This document shows positions 45,938 to 55,406 of a DNA stretch of 64,000 nucleotides, piece by piece. Origin of the DNA: Sphingomonas sp. PP-F2F-A104-K0414 (lineage in GTDB: Bacteria > Pseudomonadota > Alphaproteobacteria > Sphingomonadales > Sphingomonadaceae); the NCBI RefSeq assembly GCF_004340945.1, contig NZ_SLYD01000004.1:1-64000 (forward strand), read 5' to 3'. A program made the translations under genes and the position numbers. The notes under the pieces were generated by a model, which was not told where the DNA came from, made no database searches, and was given only the letters and a program-made list of their open reading frames with translations. Positions within the stretch are counted from its first letter, which is position 1; every line of letters begins with the position of its first letter.

Positions 45938-47989
45938 TCAGCCGGAGCGGAGCAAGGCAACGCCGGCGTCGCGATCGAACAGATATAGCGCCGTGCGCGC
46001 CGCCTGTCCCCTCGGCCCTTCGAGCCCGCCGTCGCGGTCGATCAGCAGGCGTGCGTCGTCGTGCGCGCATTGCAGCAGGTCGGCCATCATGTCGGGGGTC
46101 GCGAGCCGGAACGCCATCTCGCCCGACTGCTTCGTGCCGAGCAGTTCGCCGGCACCGCGGAGGCGGAGATCCTCCTCGGCGATGCGGAAACCATCGTTGG
46201 TCTCGCGCATCAGCGCCAAGCGCGCGCGGGATGTTTCACTGAGCGACGAGCCGCGCATCAGCAGGCAGATCGACCGGCCGATGCCGCGCCCTACCCGTCC
46301 GCGGAGCTGGTGAAGCTGGGCGAGGCCGAAGCGGTCGGCGTGCTCGATCACGATCAGCGTCGCATTGGGGACGTCGACGCCGACCTCGATCACCGTCGTC
46401 GCGACGAGGACGGACGTGCGCGCGGCGGAAAATTCGGCCATCACCGCGTCCTTCTCCGCCGGTTTCATGCGGCCGTGGACGAGTGCGACCTTCTCGCCGA
46501 ACCGCGCGCGCAGCGTCTCAGCGCGCATCTCGGCGGCGGCGAGGTCGCTCTTCTCGCTCTCCTCGACCAGCGGGCACACCCAATAGGCCTGCCCGCCATC
46601 CGCCAGATGCCGGCCGAGCGCGTTGACCACGTCGTCGAGCCTGTCCTCGGAGATCACGCGCGTCTCGATCGGCTGGCGCCCCGGCGGCATCTCGTCGAGG
46701 CGGCTCACATCCATTTCGCCGTACTGTGCGAGCGTCAGCGTACGTGGGATCGGCGTTGCGGTCATCGCGAGCAGATGTGGCGGCGCGACGCCCTTGGCCT
46801 GCAACGTCATTCGCTGCGCGACGCCGAAGCGATGCTGTTCGTCCACCACCACCAGCGCGAGGTCCTTGTAGCCGACCGCATCCTGGAAGATCGCATGCGT
46901 GCCGACGAGGATGTCGATCTCGCCGCTCGCCAGCGCCATCAAGGTCGCCTCCCGCACGCGGCCCTTGTCGCGCCCGGTGAGCACGCCAACGTTGATCGGC
47001 AGGCCGGCGAGCGTTTTCCGCAGCGTCTCGTAATGCTGGCGCGCGAGGATTTCGGTAGGGGCGAGCATCGCCGCCTGTGCGCCGGCCTCGACCGCGATCA
47101 GCATTGCCATCGCCGCGACCAGCGTCTTGCCCGAGCCGACATCGCCTTGCAGCAGCCGCAGCATCGGCGCGGTCTGCGCGAGATCGCCCTCGATCTCGCC
47201 GACCGTCCGCGATTGCGCGCCGGTCAACGTGTAGGGGAGCTTTAGCAAATCGCGCAGACGACCGTCCCCGTGGAGAGCCCTGCCCCGCCGTTTGCGCGTG
47301 TCGGCGCGGACCAGAGTCATCGCAAGCTGGTTCGCGAAGACCTCGTCATACGCCAACCGTTCGCGCGCCTTCGCATCCGACGGGTCGGCGTGGATGCGCG
47401 CCAGCGATTCGTGCCACCCCGGCCATTCGCGTTTCGCCTTCAGCCCGGGCTCGATCCACTCGGGCAGGTCCGGCGCGCGGGCGACCGCCTGCGTCGTCAG
47501 CGCCGCCAGCCGACGCGACGTGAGGCCTTCCGATAGCGGATAGATCGGCTCACGCTCGCGCAATTCCTCGTCCGGCTCGACGATGTCGGGATGGACGATC
47601 TGCAATTCCTGGCCGTATTCGTCGAGCCGGCCGGAGATGCGCTTGGCCTCGCCGATCGGAAGAAGCTTCTTCGCCCAGCCCGAACTGCCGCCGAAGAAGA
47701 CGAGGCTGACGTAATTGCCGTGCTCGTCGGTCGCCTGCACCCGCGTCGGACCGCGGCCCGCGCTGATCTTGTAGTCGCGCGGGGTCAGCGTGATCATGAT
47801 GATCCGCCCGGCATCGCTCGACATCAGCTCGGTGCGCGGCAGGCGATCGACGTAGCCGGTCGGCAGATGGAAGGCGACGTCGACGACGCGCGCGAGCCCG
47901 AGCCGGTCGAGCGGCTTGGCGAGCGCAGGCCCTACCCCCTTCAGGACGAGGGTTTCGGCGAACAGCGGATTGAGGATTTCGGGTCGCAT
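45938..47989 (-). CDS. recG: ATP-dependent DNA helicase RecG
   Basis: A 683-residue superfamily 2 helicase that reverses stalled replication forks and branches. An N-terminal wedge/OB domain (about 1-160) precedes Walker A GDVGSGKTL, the DEQH box, TATPIPRTL and the C-terminal motifs (HGRMKP, ATTVIEVGVDVPNA and HQLRGRVGRG). The start ATG at 47989 begins with MRPEILNPLF, the usual N-terminus. It faces sdhE divergently. Confidence 0.96.
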   Translation of the reverse strand: MRPEILNPLFAETLVLKGVGPALAKPLDRLGLARVVDVAFHLPTGYVDRLPRTELMSSDAGRIIMITLTPRDYKISAGRGPTRVQATDEHGNYVSLVFFGGSSGWAKKLLPIGEAKRISGRLDEYGQELQIVHPDIVEPDEELREREPIYPLSEGLTSRRLAALTTQAVARAPDLPEWIEPGLKAKREWPGWHESLARIHADPSDAKARERLAYDEVFANQLAMTLVRADTRKRRGRALHGDGRLRDLLKLPYTLTGAQSRTVGEIEGDLAQTAPMLRLLQGDVGSGKTLVAAMAMLIAVEAGAQAAMLAPTEILARQHYETLRKTLAGLPINVGVLTGRDKGRVREATLMALASGEIDILVGTHAIFQDAVGYKDLALVVVDEQHRFGVAQRMTLQAKGVAPPHLLAMTATPIPRTLTLAQYGEMDVSRLDEMPPGRQPIETRVISEDRLDDVVNALGRHLADGGQAYWVCPLVEESEKSDLAAAEMRAETLRARFGEKVALVHGRMKPAEKDAVMAEFSAARTSVLVATTVIEVGVDVPNATLIVIEHADRFGLAQLHQLRGRVGRGIGRSICLLMRGSSLSETSRARLALMRETNDGFRIAEEDLRLRGAGELLGTKQSGEMAFRLATPDMMADLLQCAHDDARLLIDRDGGLEGPRGQAARTALYLFDRDAGVALLRSG

Positions 47990-48062
47990 GACTATCTGGC
48001 CTCTATAGCCTAGCCGACGCCCGCCGCCAGCGGGTCGCCGGCTCTTCGTGTTTGGAGATACG

Positions 48063-48329
48063 ATGGACCACGAGACCCGCCTCAAGCGCCTGGGCTTCCG
48101 CAGCTCGCACCGCGGCACGCGCGAAGCCGACATGATGATCGGCGGCTTCTTCGCCACCTACGGCCGGACGTGGACGCCGGAAGAGCTCGACTGGTTCGAG
48201 GCGCTGCTGGAGGAACAGGACGTCGACATCATGGGCTGGGCGATCGGCTCGATCGTGTGCCCACCCGAGTGGGACGGCCCGATGATGCAGGCGATGCGCG
48301 ACATCAATTACGTGACGGTCGTGAAGTAA
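48063..48329 (+). CDS. sdhE: Succinate dehydrogenase flavin assembly factor SdhE
   Basis: An 88-residue protein of the SdhE/YgfY/SDH5 family, which assists covalent FAD attachment to the succinate dehydrogenase flavoprotein. The key RGTREAD motif is present, with Trp/Glu-rich LEEQDVDIMGW and a C-terminal tail. GGAG lies six bases before the ATG at 48063. It is between recG (divergent) and mfd. Confidence 0.92.
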   Translation: MDHETRLKRLGFRSSHRGTREADMMIGGFFATYGRTWTPEELDWFEALLEEQDVDIMGWAIGSIVCPPEWDGPMMQAMRDINYVTVVK

Positions 48330-48332
48330 CGC

Positions 48333-48433
48333 ACTCCCTCTCCCTCCGGGGAGAGGGTCGGGGTGAGGGGCAGCCAAGCAGCGCAGCGCCTAGAACAGCC
48401 CCTCACCCAACCCTCTCCCCAAGGGGGAGAGGG
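48333..48433. repeat. Intergenic inverted-repeat element (family E)
   Basis: About 100 bases between sdhE and mfd. The arms are CTCCCTCTCCCTCCGGGGAG and CCCTCTCCCCAAGGGGGAGAGGG, with inner GGGGTGAGGGGC and GCCCCTCACCC. It is similar to 17430-17560. Confidence 0.8.
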
Positions 48434-48446
48434 CTTTAGGAAACCG

Positions 48447-51400
48447 ATGCCAGACCTCAAGACGATCCTTTCCGCGAAAACCTCGCTGATCCTCTCGGGC
48501 GTGCCGTCCGGCTTCCAGCCGTCGCTGCTCGCCGACCTCGCGCGCGCCGCGAAAACGCGTGCAGTGTTCATCGCGCCCGACGACGCCGCCATGCGCGCGG
48601 TCGCCTCGACCGCGGCCTATTTCGCGCCCGATCTCGAAGTGCTGAGCTTTCCGGCCTGGGACTGCCTCCCCTACGACCGCGCCTCGCCGACGCTCCGCAT
48701 CATGGCCGAGCGTGTCGCCGCGCTCCAGCGGCTCCAGGGCAAGCCCAAGGGTCCGCAGCTCCTGCTGACCACCGCCAACGCCGCGACGCAGCGCGTCTTA
48801 ACCCCGTTCCGCATCCGCCAGCTCGTCGCGCGGCTCGCCCCCGGCGAACGGATCGGCCGCGACAAGCTCGCCATGCTGCTCCAGGCGAACGGCTATGTCC
48901 GCACCGACACCGTCCACGACCAGGGCGAATACGCCGTGCGCGGCGGGATCGTCGATCTCTATCCCTCGGGCGAAGACCACGCGCTGCGCCTCGATTTCTT
49001 CGGCGACGAGATCGAGAGCGTCCGCACCTTCGACGCGGCCGACCAGCGCACCACCGGCCGGATCGACGGCTTCGTCCTGCTTCCCGCCTCCGAAGCACTG
49101 CTCGACGAGGACTCGATCAAGCGCTTCCGCACCCGCTACCGCGACGCGTTCGGCGCGACCGCGACCGGCGATCCGATGTACCAGGCGATCTCCGAAGGCC
49201 GGCGGATCGCGGGCATGGAGCATTGGCTCCCGCTGTTCGAGGAGAAGATGGCGACGCTGTTCGACCATCTCGGCGCCGACGACGTCGTGGTCCGCGACAA
49301 CGGCGTCGCCGCGGCAGTGGAGAGCCGGCTCGAATCGATCGCCGACTATTACGAGAACCGCAAGCGCGCCGAGGCGGCTCAGCCCGGCAGTTACCGGCCG
49401 ATGCCCGCCAAGGCGCTCTATCTCGACGCGCAGGAATGGTCCGGCGGGGTCGAGGCGTTCGCGGCGCACATCACCTCGCCGTTCCACGAACCGCCCAGCG
49501 ACACCGTGCTCGACTTCGACGTCGACGGCCCGCGCGATTTCGGCCCCGAGCGCGCCGCGCAGGCGAACATTTACGAAGCCGTCGCGGATCATGTCGAGAA
49601 ACTGCGGAAGCAGGGGCGGAAACCGATCCTCGCCAGCTATTCGATCGGCGCACGCGAACGCCTGGGGAGCCTGCTTGCCGATCACGGCATGAAAGGCGGC
49701 AAGCACGCCGAGACCTGGCAGGAGGCGCTCGGCATCGCCGACACCGCGCGCAGCTTCGGCGTCGCGCTGATCGTCCTGCCGCTCGATCACGGCTTCACCG
49801 CGCCGGGGATCGCCGTGCTCACCGAGCAGGACATGCTCGGCGACCGCCTCGTCCACCGCAAGAAGCGCAAGAAATCCGCCGACGCATTCCTCGCCGAACT
49901 GGCCACGCTGACGCCGGGCGATCTCGTCGTCCACACCGAGCATGGCATCGGGCGGTACGAGGGCCTGACCTCGATCCCGGTCGGCCAGAGCCCACACGAC
50001 TGTGTCGCGCTAAGCTATGCCGGCGGCGACAAGCTCTACGTGCCGGTTGAAAACATCGACGTCCTCTCGCGCTACGGCTCGTCCGAGGAGGGCGCGACGC
50101 TCGACCGGCTCGGCGGCGAAGGCTGGCAGCGCCGCAAGTCGAAGATGAAGGAGCGGATCCGCGAGATCGCCGGCGAACTCATCGCGACCGCTGCCGAACG
50201 CGCGCTGCATCCGGGCGACGTGCTCGAACCCGATGCGAGCGGCTACCCGAGCTTCGTCGATCGCTTCCCGTACGAGGAAACCGAGGACCAGGACCGTGCG
50301 ATCGAGGACGTGCTCGGCGATCTGGCGGCGGGCAAACCGATGGACCGCTTGGTCGTCGGCGACGTCGGCTTCGGCAAGACCGAGGTCGCGTTGCGCGCCG
50401 CGTTCGTCGCGGCGATGGGCGGCAAGCAGGTCGCGATCGTCTGTCCGACCACCCTGCTCGCGCGCCAGCACTACAACAATTTCGTCGCGCGCTTCGAAGG
50501 CTTCCCGATGAACATGGGCCGCCTATCGCGGCTCGTTACCGCGAGCGAGGCGAAGGCGACCAAGGAGGGGCTGGCCAACGGCACGATCGACGTCGTGATC
50601 GGCACGCATGCGCTGCTGGCGAAGAATATCGACTTCAAGCGGCTCGGGCTGGTGGTGGTCGACGAGGAGCAGCGCTTCGGCGTGACGCACAAGGAGCGCC
50701 TCAAGGCGCTGCGGGCGGACGTCCACATGCTGACGCTGACCGCGACGCCGATCCCGCGGACGTTGCAGATGGCGATGTCGGGCATCCGCGAGCTGTCGGT
50801 GATCCAGACTCCGCCGGTCGATCGCCTCGCGGTGCGGACGTACATCATGCCGTTCGATCCGGTCGTGCTCCGCGAGGCGTTGCTGCGCGAGCATTACCGT
50901 GGCGGGCAGAGCTTCGTCGTCACGCCGCGTGTTGCGGACCTGCCCGAGATCGAGGACTTCCTGCGCGAACAGGTGCCCGAGATCCGTTTCGTCGTCGCGC
51001 ACGGCCAGATGTCGCCGACCGAGGTCGAGGAGCGCATGTCGGCGTTCTACGACAAGAAGTTCGAGGTGCTCGTCTCGACGACGATCATCGAGAGCGGGAT
51101 CGACATCGCGTCCGCCAACACGATGATCGTCCACCGCGCCGACCGCTTCGGCCTCGCCCAACTCTATCAGCTGCGCGGGCGTGTCGGCCGGTCTAAGACG
51201 CGCGCGTACGCGTATCTGGTGACGCCGCCCGAGCGGCAGATGACGGTCACGGCCGAGAAGCGCCTGAAGGTGCTGTCCGATCTCGACTCGCTCGGCGCGG
51301 GCTTCCAGCTGGCCAGCCACGATCTCGATATCCGCGGCGCCGGCAACATGCTCGGCGACGAGCAGACCGGGCATATCAAGGAGGTCGGCTTCGAGCTCTA

Positions 51401-51917
51401 CCAGGCGATGCTGGAGGAGGCGATCATGGACGCCAAGGCGGGCGGCATGACCTCGTCGCGGCCGCGTGACTTCTCGCCGCAGATCACGGTCGATGCGCCG
51501 ATTCTTATCCCCGAGGATTACGTGCCCGATCTCGACCTGCGGATGGGACTGTATCGCCGCCTCAACGATCTCGACGAGGGGCAGGAGATCGAGGCGTTCG
51601 CAGCGGAGATGATCGACCGGTTCGGCCCGCTGCCGGACGCGACGGAGAATTTGATCAAGGTCATCGAGATCAAGCTGAACGCAAAACGCGCCTGCGTGTC
51701 GAAGATCGACGTCGGTCCGCGCGGCGTGCTGGTGTCGTTCCACAACGACACGCCGCCGAATATCGACAAGCTGCTGGCGTATGTGGAGCGGCTGAACGGC
51801 GTCGCGCGGTTGCGGCCGGACAGCAAGCTGGTGCTGCAACGCGCGTGGGGCGATCCGAAGGCGCGGCTGCACGGGGCGCTTCAGCTGTCGAAGGGACTTG
51901 CGAAGGCGGCGGGATAA
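48447..51917 (+). CDS. mfd: Transcription-repair coupling factor
   Basis: A 1156-residue protein that removes stalled RNA polymerase and recruits UvrA. The UvrB-homology module is at the N-terminus (LPYDRASPTLRIMAERVAALQRL), the polymerase-interaction domain is in the middle (GDLVVHTEHGIGRYEGL), then the RecG-like helicase with Walker A GDVGFGKTE, DEEQ box and C-terminal HQLRGRVGRS-like motif, and the C-terminal D7 domain. Length is standard. The start at 48447 follows the repeat; upstream codons are inside the repeat. Confidence 0.97.
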   Translation: MPDLKTILSAKTSLILSGVPSGFQPSLLADLARAAKTRAVFIAPDDAAMRAVASTAAYFAPDLEVLSFPAWDCLPYDRASPTLRIMAERVAALQRLQGKPKGPQLLLTTANAATQRVLTPFRIRQLVARLAPGERIGRDKLAMLLQANGYVRTDTVHDQGEYAVRGGIVDLYPSGEDHALRLDFFGDEIESVRTFDAADQRTTGRIDGFVLLPASEALLDEDSIKRFRTRYRDAFGATATGDPMYQAISEGRRIAGMEHWLPLFEEKMATLFDHLGADDVVVRDNGVAAAVESRLESIADYYENRKRAEAAQPGSYRPMPAKALYLDAQEWSGGVEAFAAHITSPFHEPPSDTVLDFDVDGPRDFGPERAAQANIYEAVADHVEKLRKQGRKPILASYSIGARERLGSLLADHGMKGGKHAETWQEALGIADTARSFGVALIVLPLDHGFTAPGIAVLTEQDMLGDRLVHRKKRKKSADAFLAELATLTPGDLVVHTEHGIGRYEGLTSIPVGQSPHDCVALSYAGGDKLYVPVENIDVLSRYGSSEEGATLDRLGGEGWQRRKSKMKERIREIAGELIATAAERALHPGDVLEPDASGYPSFVDRFPYEETEDQDRAIEDVLGDLAAGKPMDRLVVGDVGFGKTEVALRAAFVAAMGGKQVAIVCPTTLLARQHYNNFVARFEGFPMNMGRLSRLVTASEAKATKEGLANGTIDVVIGTHALLAKNIDFKRLGLVVVDEEQRFGVTHKERLKALRADVHMLTLTATPIPRTLQMAMSGIRELSVIQTPPVDRLAVRTYIMPFDPVVLREALLREHYRGGQSFVVTPRVADLPEIEDFLREQVPEIRFVVAHGQMSPTEVEERMSAFYDKKFEVLVSTTIIESGIDIASANTMIVHRADRFGLAQLYQLRGRVGRSKTRAYAYLVTPPERQMTVTAEKRLKVLSDLDSLGAGFQLASHDLDIRGAGNMLGDEQTGHIKEVGFELYQAMLEEAIMDAKAGGMTSSRPRDFSPQITVDAPILIPEDYVPDLDLRMGLYRRLNDLDEGQEIEAFAAEMIDRFGPLPDATENLIKVIEIKLNAKRACVSKIDVGPRGVLVSFHNDTPPNIDKLLAYVERLNGVARLRPDSKLVLQRAWGDPKARLHGALQLSKGLAKAAG

Positions 51918-51942
51918 GCGCCTGATTTAGGAGCGTGCGGCT

Positions 51943-52014
51943 CTCCTGCGAAAGCAGGAGCCCAGGGTTACGAGCACCATCGTCTGCAATCCTGGATTCC
52001 TGCGTTCGCAGGAC
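51943..52014. repeat. Inverted repeat with TCCTGCGAAAGCAGGA arms (family D)
   Basis: About 72 bases after mfd: CTCCTGCGAAAGCAGGAGCC, then ...GGATTCCTGCGTTCGCAGGA. It is compositionally like families B and C but has its own arm sequence. A single copy was seen. Confidence 0.75.
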
Positions 52015-52024
52015 CACGGCACAT

Positions 52025-52064
52025 GAAAAAGGCCGGGCCATTCGCGAGAATAGCCCGGCCTTTT
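52025..52064. terminator. Strong bidirectional terminator
   Basis: AAAAAGGCCGGGC-(14-base loop)-GCCCGGCCTTTTC, with A and T flanks. It lies between mfd and the convergent lipoprotein gene. Confidence 0.88.
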
Positions 52065-52083
52065 CGCCGTCTAGAGTACGTGC

Positions 52084-52710
52084 TTACTTCGGCAGAACGA
52101 CGCTCGGTCCGATGCTGTCGACCACCTTCCGCGCATCAAACGCGCGAATGTTGTCGCGCGGGATCGGGCCCTTGCGCATCACGATCTCAGCGGTCGCCTC
52201 ATACCGGTCGATCGTGCGGATATCGAAGTCGTTGCCCCACGGGCCACCACCGAAGCCGCCATAGCCGCCGCCGAAACCACCACCGAAGCCGCCATAGGGG
52301 CTCCAGTTGCGCCAACCGAAGCCGCGACCATAATAGCGCCACGACGGACCCCAATAGCCGCCGAAGCCGCCATAGCCGAACCCGCCACCGATCCCCGGCG
52401 TCGAATAGGTGCGCGACTGGAGATTGGTGTCGCGGTCGGCCATCAGGTAATAGTCGTAGCCATTCTGCAACGTCAGTTCGGCAGCGCGGAAGAACAGGTA
52501 ACGCTCGACGGTATCACGCGACGTAACGCTGTTGCCCGCGAAGCTGACGAGGAAGCGACCCGGCTCGACCTGGCGGTCGCTATAGCCGGTACGGCTGAAC
52601 CCCTGGCCCGTCGCCGGCCGATAGGTGGTCTCGGTCGCGCATCCGGCCAACAGCAGCGTGCCCGTTGCGAGCGCTGCGAGTGCGACCTTGCGACCCTGTG
52701 TCTTGAACAT
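52084..52710 (-). CDS. Gly/Tyr-rich lipoprotein, CC0125/CC1285 type
   Basis: A 208-residue lipoprotein (lipobox LLLAGC near Cys24). The N-terminal part (ETTYRPATGQGFSRTGYSDRQVEPGRFLVSFAGN) resembles the CC0125/CC1285-type lipoproteins of alphaproteobacteria. A Gly/Tyr/Phe-rich block (about residues 105-160) precedes a C-terminal part with DIRTIDRYEATAEIVMRKGP. It is probably envelope-anchored. The ATG at 52710 was chosen for the signal peptide. The function is unknown. Confidence 0.78.
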   Translation of the reverse strand: MFKTQGRKVALAALATGTLLLAGCATETTYRPATGQGFSRTGYSDRQVEPGRFLVSFAGNSVTSRDTVERYLFFRAAELTLQNGYDYYLMADRDTNLQSRTYSTPGIGGGFGYGGFGGYWGPSWRYYGRGFGWRNWSPYGGFGGGFGGGYGGFGGGPWGNDFDIRTIDRYEATAEIVMRKGPIPRDNIRAFDARKVVDSIGPSVVLPK

Positions 52711-52833
52711 GGTGTCGTCTCCGTTCGCGGCGAATGCGGCGAAACGCCGCTTATTAGCCGTCAGTGGTGGAACGGTTGATGAACGACATCGCTCCAATGC
52801 GCCACCGGCCTGACGCATTTTTCATGATCTGCG

Positions 52834-53250
52834 TCAGTCGCCGATGACGTGAAGCGCGAGCGTGCGCCGATGCGGGCGGCGGCGGTGTTCGAACAGGTAG
52901 ATGCCCTGCCACGTCCCGAGCGCGAGTCGCTCGTCGATCAGCGGGATCGAGAGTTGGACCTGCGTGAGCGCCGTGCGCAAATGTGCGGGCATATCGTCCG
53001 GCCCCTCGTCGTCGTGGAGATACTCGCGCGACTCCGGCGCGATCCGCGCAAAATACGCTTCGAGATCGGTGCGAACCTCGGGCGCCGCGTTTTCCTGGAT
53101 GAGGAGCGAGGCGGAGGTGTGGCGGCAGAATATCGTCAGCAGACCTTCCGCCATCCGCTGATCGCGCACCCATCGCTCGATAGGGTCGGTGACGTCGACA
53201 AGGCCCTGACGGCGGGTGTCGATGGTGAGCGATGTGGTGGCTTGGCGCAT
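52834..53250 (-). CDS. YjbQ family (UPF0047) protein
   Basis: A 138-residue protein of the YjbQ family, for which thiamine-phosphate synthase-like activity has been reported. ITKTxxxG-like start, GLLTIFCRHTSASLLIQENA near residue 36 and the EYLHDDEGPDDMPAHLRTAL region with His residues are present. It is a beta-sandwich trimer in relatives. The ATG at 53250 starts MRQATTSLT. Confidence 0.87.
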   Translation of the reverse strand: MRQATTSLTIDTRRQGLVDVTDPIERWVRDQRMAEGLLTIFCRHTSASLLIQENAAPEVRTDLEAYFARIAPESREYLHDDEGPDDMPAHLRTALTQVQLSIPLIDERLALGTWQGIYLFEHRRRPHRRTLALHVIGD

Positions 53251-53336
53251 GCGATACCGAACGATCGACCGGGTGGGTTGCTCCAGCAGTCGAGCAAGGA
53301 TCGGCTCGAATACGACGATTGGTCGGGAACCGAGAC

Positions 53337-53411
53337 TGGCTGGGGCGGCAGGGTTCGAACCTGCGCATGGCGGCATCAAAAGCCGCTGCCTTACCACTTG
53401 GCGACGCCCCA
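53337..53411 (-). tRNA. tRNA-Gln (anticodon TTG)
   Basis: A complete cloverleaf on the minus strand. The acceptor TGGGGCG pairs with CGCCCCA, the anticodon stem is GCGGC/GCCGC around loop TTTTGAT (anticodon TTG), and the T arm is GCAGG-TTCGAAC-CCTGC. The genomic end includes CCA (53337-53339). Confidence 0.96.
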
Positions 53412-53463
53412 ACAGAGGCGGCCTTATAGCGGGGCGGCGGCGTCTGAAAAGCCCCCGCGGACG

Positions 53464-54573
53464 TCAATCCGCGAGATGGTGCAGCCAGTTGTTGTCGTCG
53501 GGCGCGGTGCCGCGCTGGATCGACACCAGCGCGTCGCGCATCCGCATCGTCAATGCCCCCGGACCACCCGTACCGATCGTGAAGCGGCCTTCCGGGCTCG
53601 CCACCGTGCCGATCGGCGTCACCACCGCCGCGGTGCCGCAGGCGAACGCCTCGACCAGACGGCCGCTCGCCGCATCGGCGCGCCACTGGTCGATCGTATA
53701 GCCCTCTTCGCGGACCTCGATACCGCTCGCGCGTGCAAGCGTGAGGATCGAATCGCGCGTGATGCCGGGCAGGATCGTGCCGGTCAGCGCGGGCGTCGCC
53801 ATGCTGCCGTCGTCGAACACGAAGAAGATGTTCATGCCGCCGAGTTCCTCGACCCAACGACGCTCGGCCGCATCGAGGAAGACGACCTGGTCGCAGCCGT
53901 TGCGGATCGCCTCGGACTGCGCGAGCAGGCTGGCGGCGTAATTGCCGCCGCACTTGGCCGCACCGGTGCCGCCCTGCGCGGCGCGCGTGTATTGCTGGCT
54001 CACCCAGATCGACACCGTCGGGGCGCCGCCCTTGAAATACGCGCCGACCGACGAGGCGAGCACCATGTACAGATATTCCGCCGAGGGCTTCACGCCGAGG
54101 AATACTTCGGAGGCGAACATGAACGGGCGCAGGTACAGCGCGCCGCCATCGCTCTCCGGGATCCAGTTCGCATCGGTCCTGACCAGACGCTCGACCGATT
54201 CGAGAAACAGCTCTTCGGGCAGTTCGGGCATCGCGAGGCGTCGCGCCGAATCCTGGAAGCGGCGCGCGTTCGCCTCGGGACGGAACAGCGCGGTGCCGCC
54301 ATCGGCGAGCCGATACGCCTTCATCCCCTCGAAGATCTCCTGCGCGTAATGCAGCACCGACGATGCGGGATCGATCGTGAGCGGCGCGCGCGCGGTGATG
54401 CGGGCATCATGCCAGCCCTCGGTCTCGCTGTAGCGGATCATCGCCATGTGATCGGTGAAGACGCGCCCGAAACCGGGGTCGATCAGCCGTTTCGCGCGCT
54501 CGTTCGCCTCGACCGGGGTCGCATTCGGTTCGTGCCGAAAGGCGGAGGGCGACGTAAAAGCTGGAGCGGACAT
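53464..54573 (-). CDS. ilvE: Branched-chain amino acid aminotransferase
   Basis: A 369-residue PLP-dependent class IV aminotransferase that transfers amino groups for leucine, isoleucine and valine. The PLP lysine is in GTGAAKCGGNYAASL, with HYAQEIFEGMKAYR near residue 80 and EAFACGTAAVVTPIG near 320. The ATG at 54573 is preceded by GAGAGAGAA. A MarR gene starts 40 bases away, divergent, and could regulate it. Confidence 0.95.
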   Translation of the reverse strand: MSAPAFTSPSAFRHEPNATPVEANERAKRLIDPGFGRVFTDHMAMIRYSETEGWHDARITARAPLTIDPASSVLHYAQEIFEGMKAYRLADGGTALFRPEANARRFQDSARRLAMPELPEELFLESVERLVRTDANWIPESDGGALYLRPFMFASEVFLGVKPSAEYLYMVLASSVGAYFKGGAPTVSIWVSQQYTRAAQGGTGAAKCGGNYAASLLAQSEAIRNGCDQVVFLDAAERRWVEELGGMNIFFVFDDGSMATPALTGTILPGITRDSILTLARASGIEVREEGYTIDQWRADAASGRLVEAFACGTAAVVTPIGTVASPEGRFTIGTGGPGALTMRMRDALVSIQRGTAPDDNNWLHHLAD

Positions 54574-54613
54574 CGAATTCTCTCTCAAGGCGGGTTGCCG
54601 ACGACTACGGGCG

Positions 54614-55120
54614 ATGGCTAAACCGGTCAACATGTCTGCCACAGCTTCGCCTGCCTCACCCCTGTTCCTTCGCGAACCCGAGCTCCGCCGTGGCATGGAG
54701 CTGTTGTACTTCGGCTACAGCCACCTGACGCGATCGATCGACGAGGGACTCGCGCAGGAGGGCTTGGGGCGCGCGCATCATCGTGCGCTGTATTTCATCG
54801 CGCGCAAACCCGACATGACGGTGAGCGAGTTGCTGTCGTTGCTGGCGATCACCAAGCAGTCGCTCGGGCGCGTGCTGAACGAACTGGCGGACCGCAAGCT
54901 GGTCGAGACGCGGCCCGGCGAGCGCGATCGGCGACAGCGGTTGCTGCGGCTGACGCCGGAAGGCTCGATCATGGAGCGAGAGCTGTTCGAGGCGGCGCGG
55001 GTACAGATGTCGGCGGCGTATGCGAGTGCGGGACAGAGCGCGGTGTCGGGCTTCTGGGCGGTTCTGGAGGGCCTGGTGCCGGAGAGCGAGCGGTCACAGG
55101 TGATCGGGCTGCGCGGGTAA
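54614..55120 (+). CDS. MarR family transcriptional regulator
   Basis: A 168-residue MarR-type winged-helix protein. The core MTVSELLSLLAITKQSLGRVLNELADRKLVETRPGERDRRQRLLRLTPEG spans about residues 65-120. It is divergent from ilvE with 40 bases between starts. It is probably a local regulator; the effector is unknown. ATG at 54614 or 54632. Confidence 0.85.
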   Translation: MAKPVNMSATASPASPLFLREPELRRGMELLYFGYSHLTRSIDEGLAQEGLGRAHHRALYFIARKPDMTVSELLSLLAITKQSLGRVLNELADRKLVETRPGERDRRQRLLRLTPEGSIMERELFEAARVQMSAAYASAGQSAVSGFWAVLEGLVPESERSQVIGLRG

Positions 55121-55309
55121 GCGCACGAGCGCGGAGTGCTGATGCCTGAAGCGCGTTGCGTGCCGGAATGTTGCTCGATACCCGATGCCTGCCGGACCAA
55201 AGTCTGATGCACGCCTTACTGAGACTTGCCCGACTGATGACTGCCTGACTGTCAGCTGCTGCCGCCGCCACTGCTCTTCACCCCGCATCCATTCTTGCCC
55301 ACTCCTCCA

Positions 55310-55397
55310 CCGTCATCCCAGCGAAAGCTGGGATCTCATGGTTTGGCAGATGTCGCGAGCCACGCTGGGATACCCCAGCTTTCGCTGGGGTGACGGG
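55310..55397. repeat. Inverted repeat, family C (second copy)
   Basis: About 88 bases. It opens with CGTCATCCCAGCGAAAGCTG and closes with CCCCAGCTTTCGCTGGGGTG, with an extra inner stem in the loop. The other copy is at 44174-44260. Confidence 0.85.
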
Positions 55398-55406
55398 ATA
55401 GGGGCG

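Noticed and set aside
50523..51872. A 449-codon frame antisense to mfd
   Set aside because: A shadow of mfd; mfd has all expected motifs and length.
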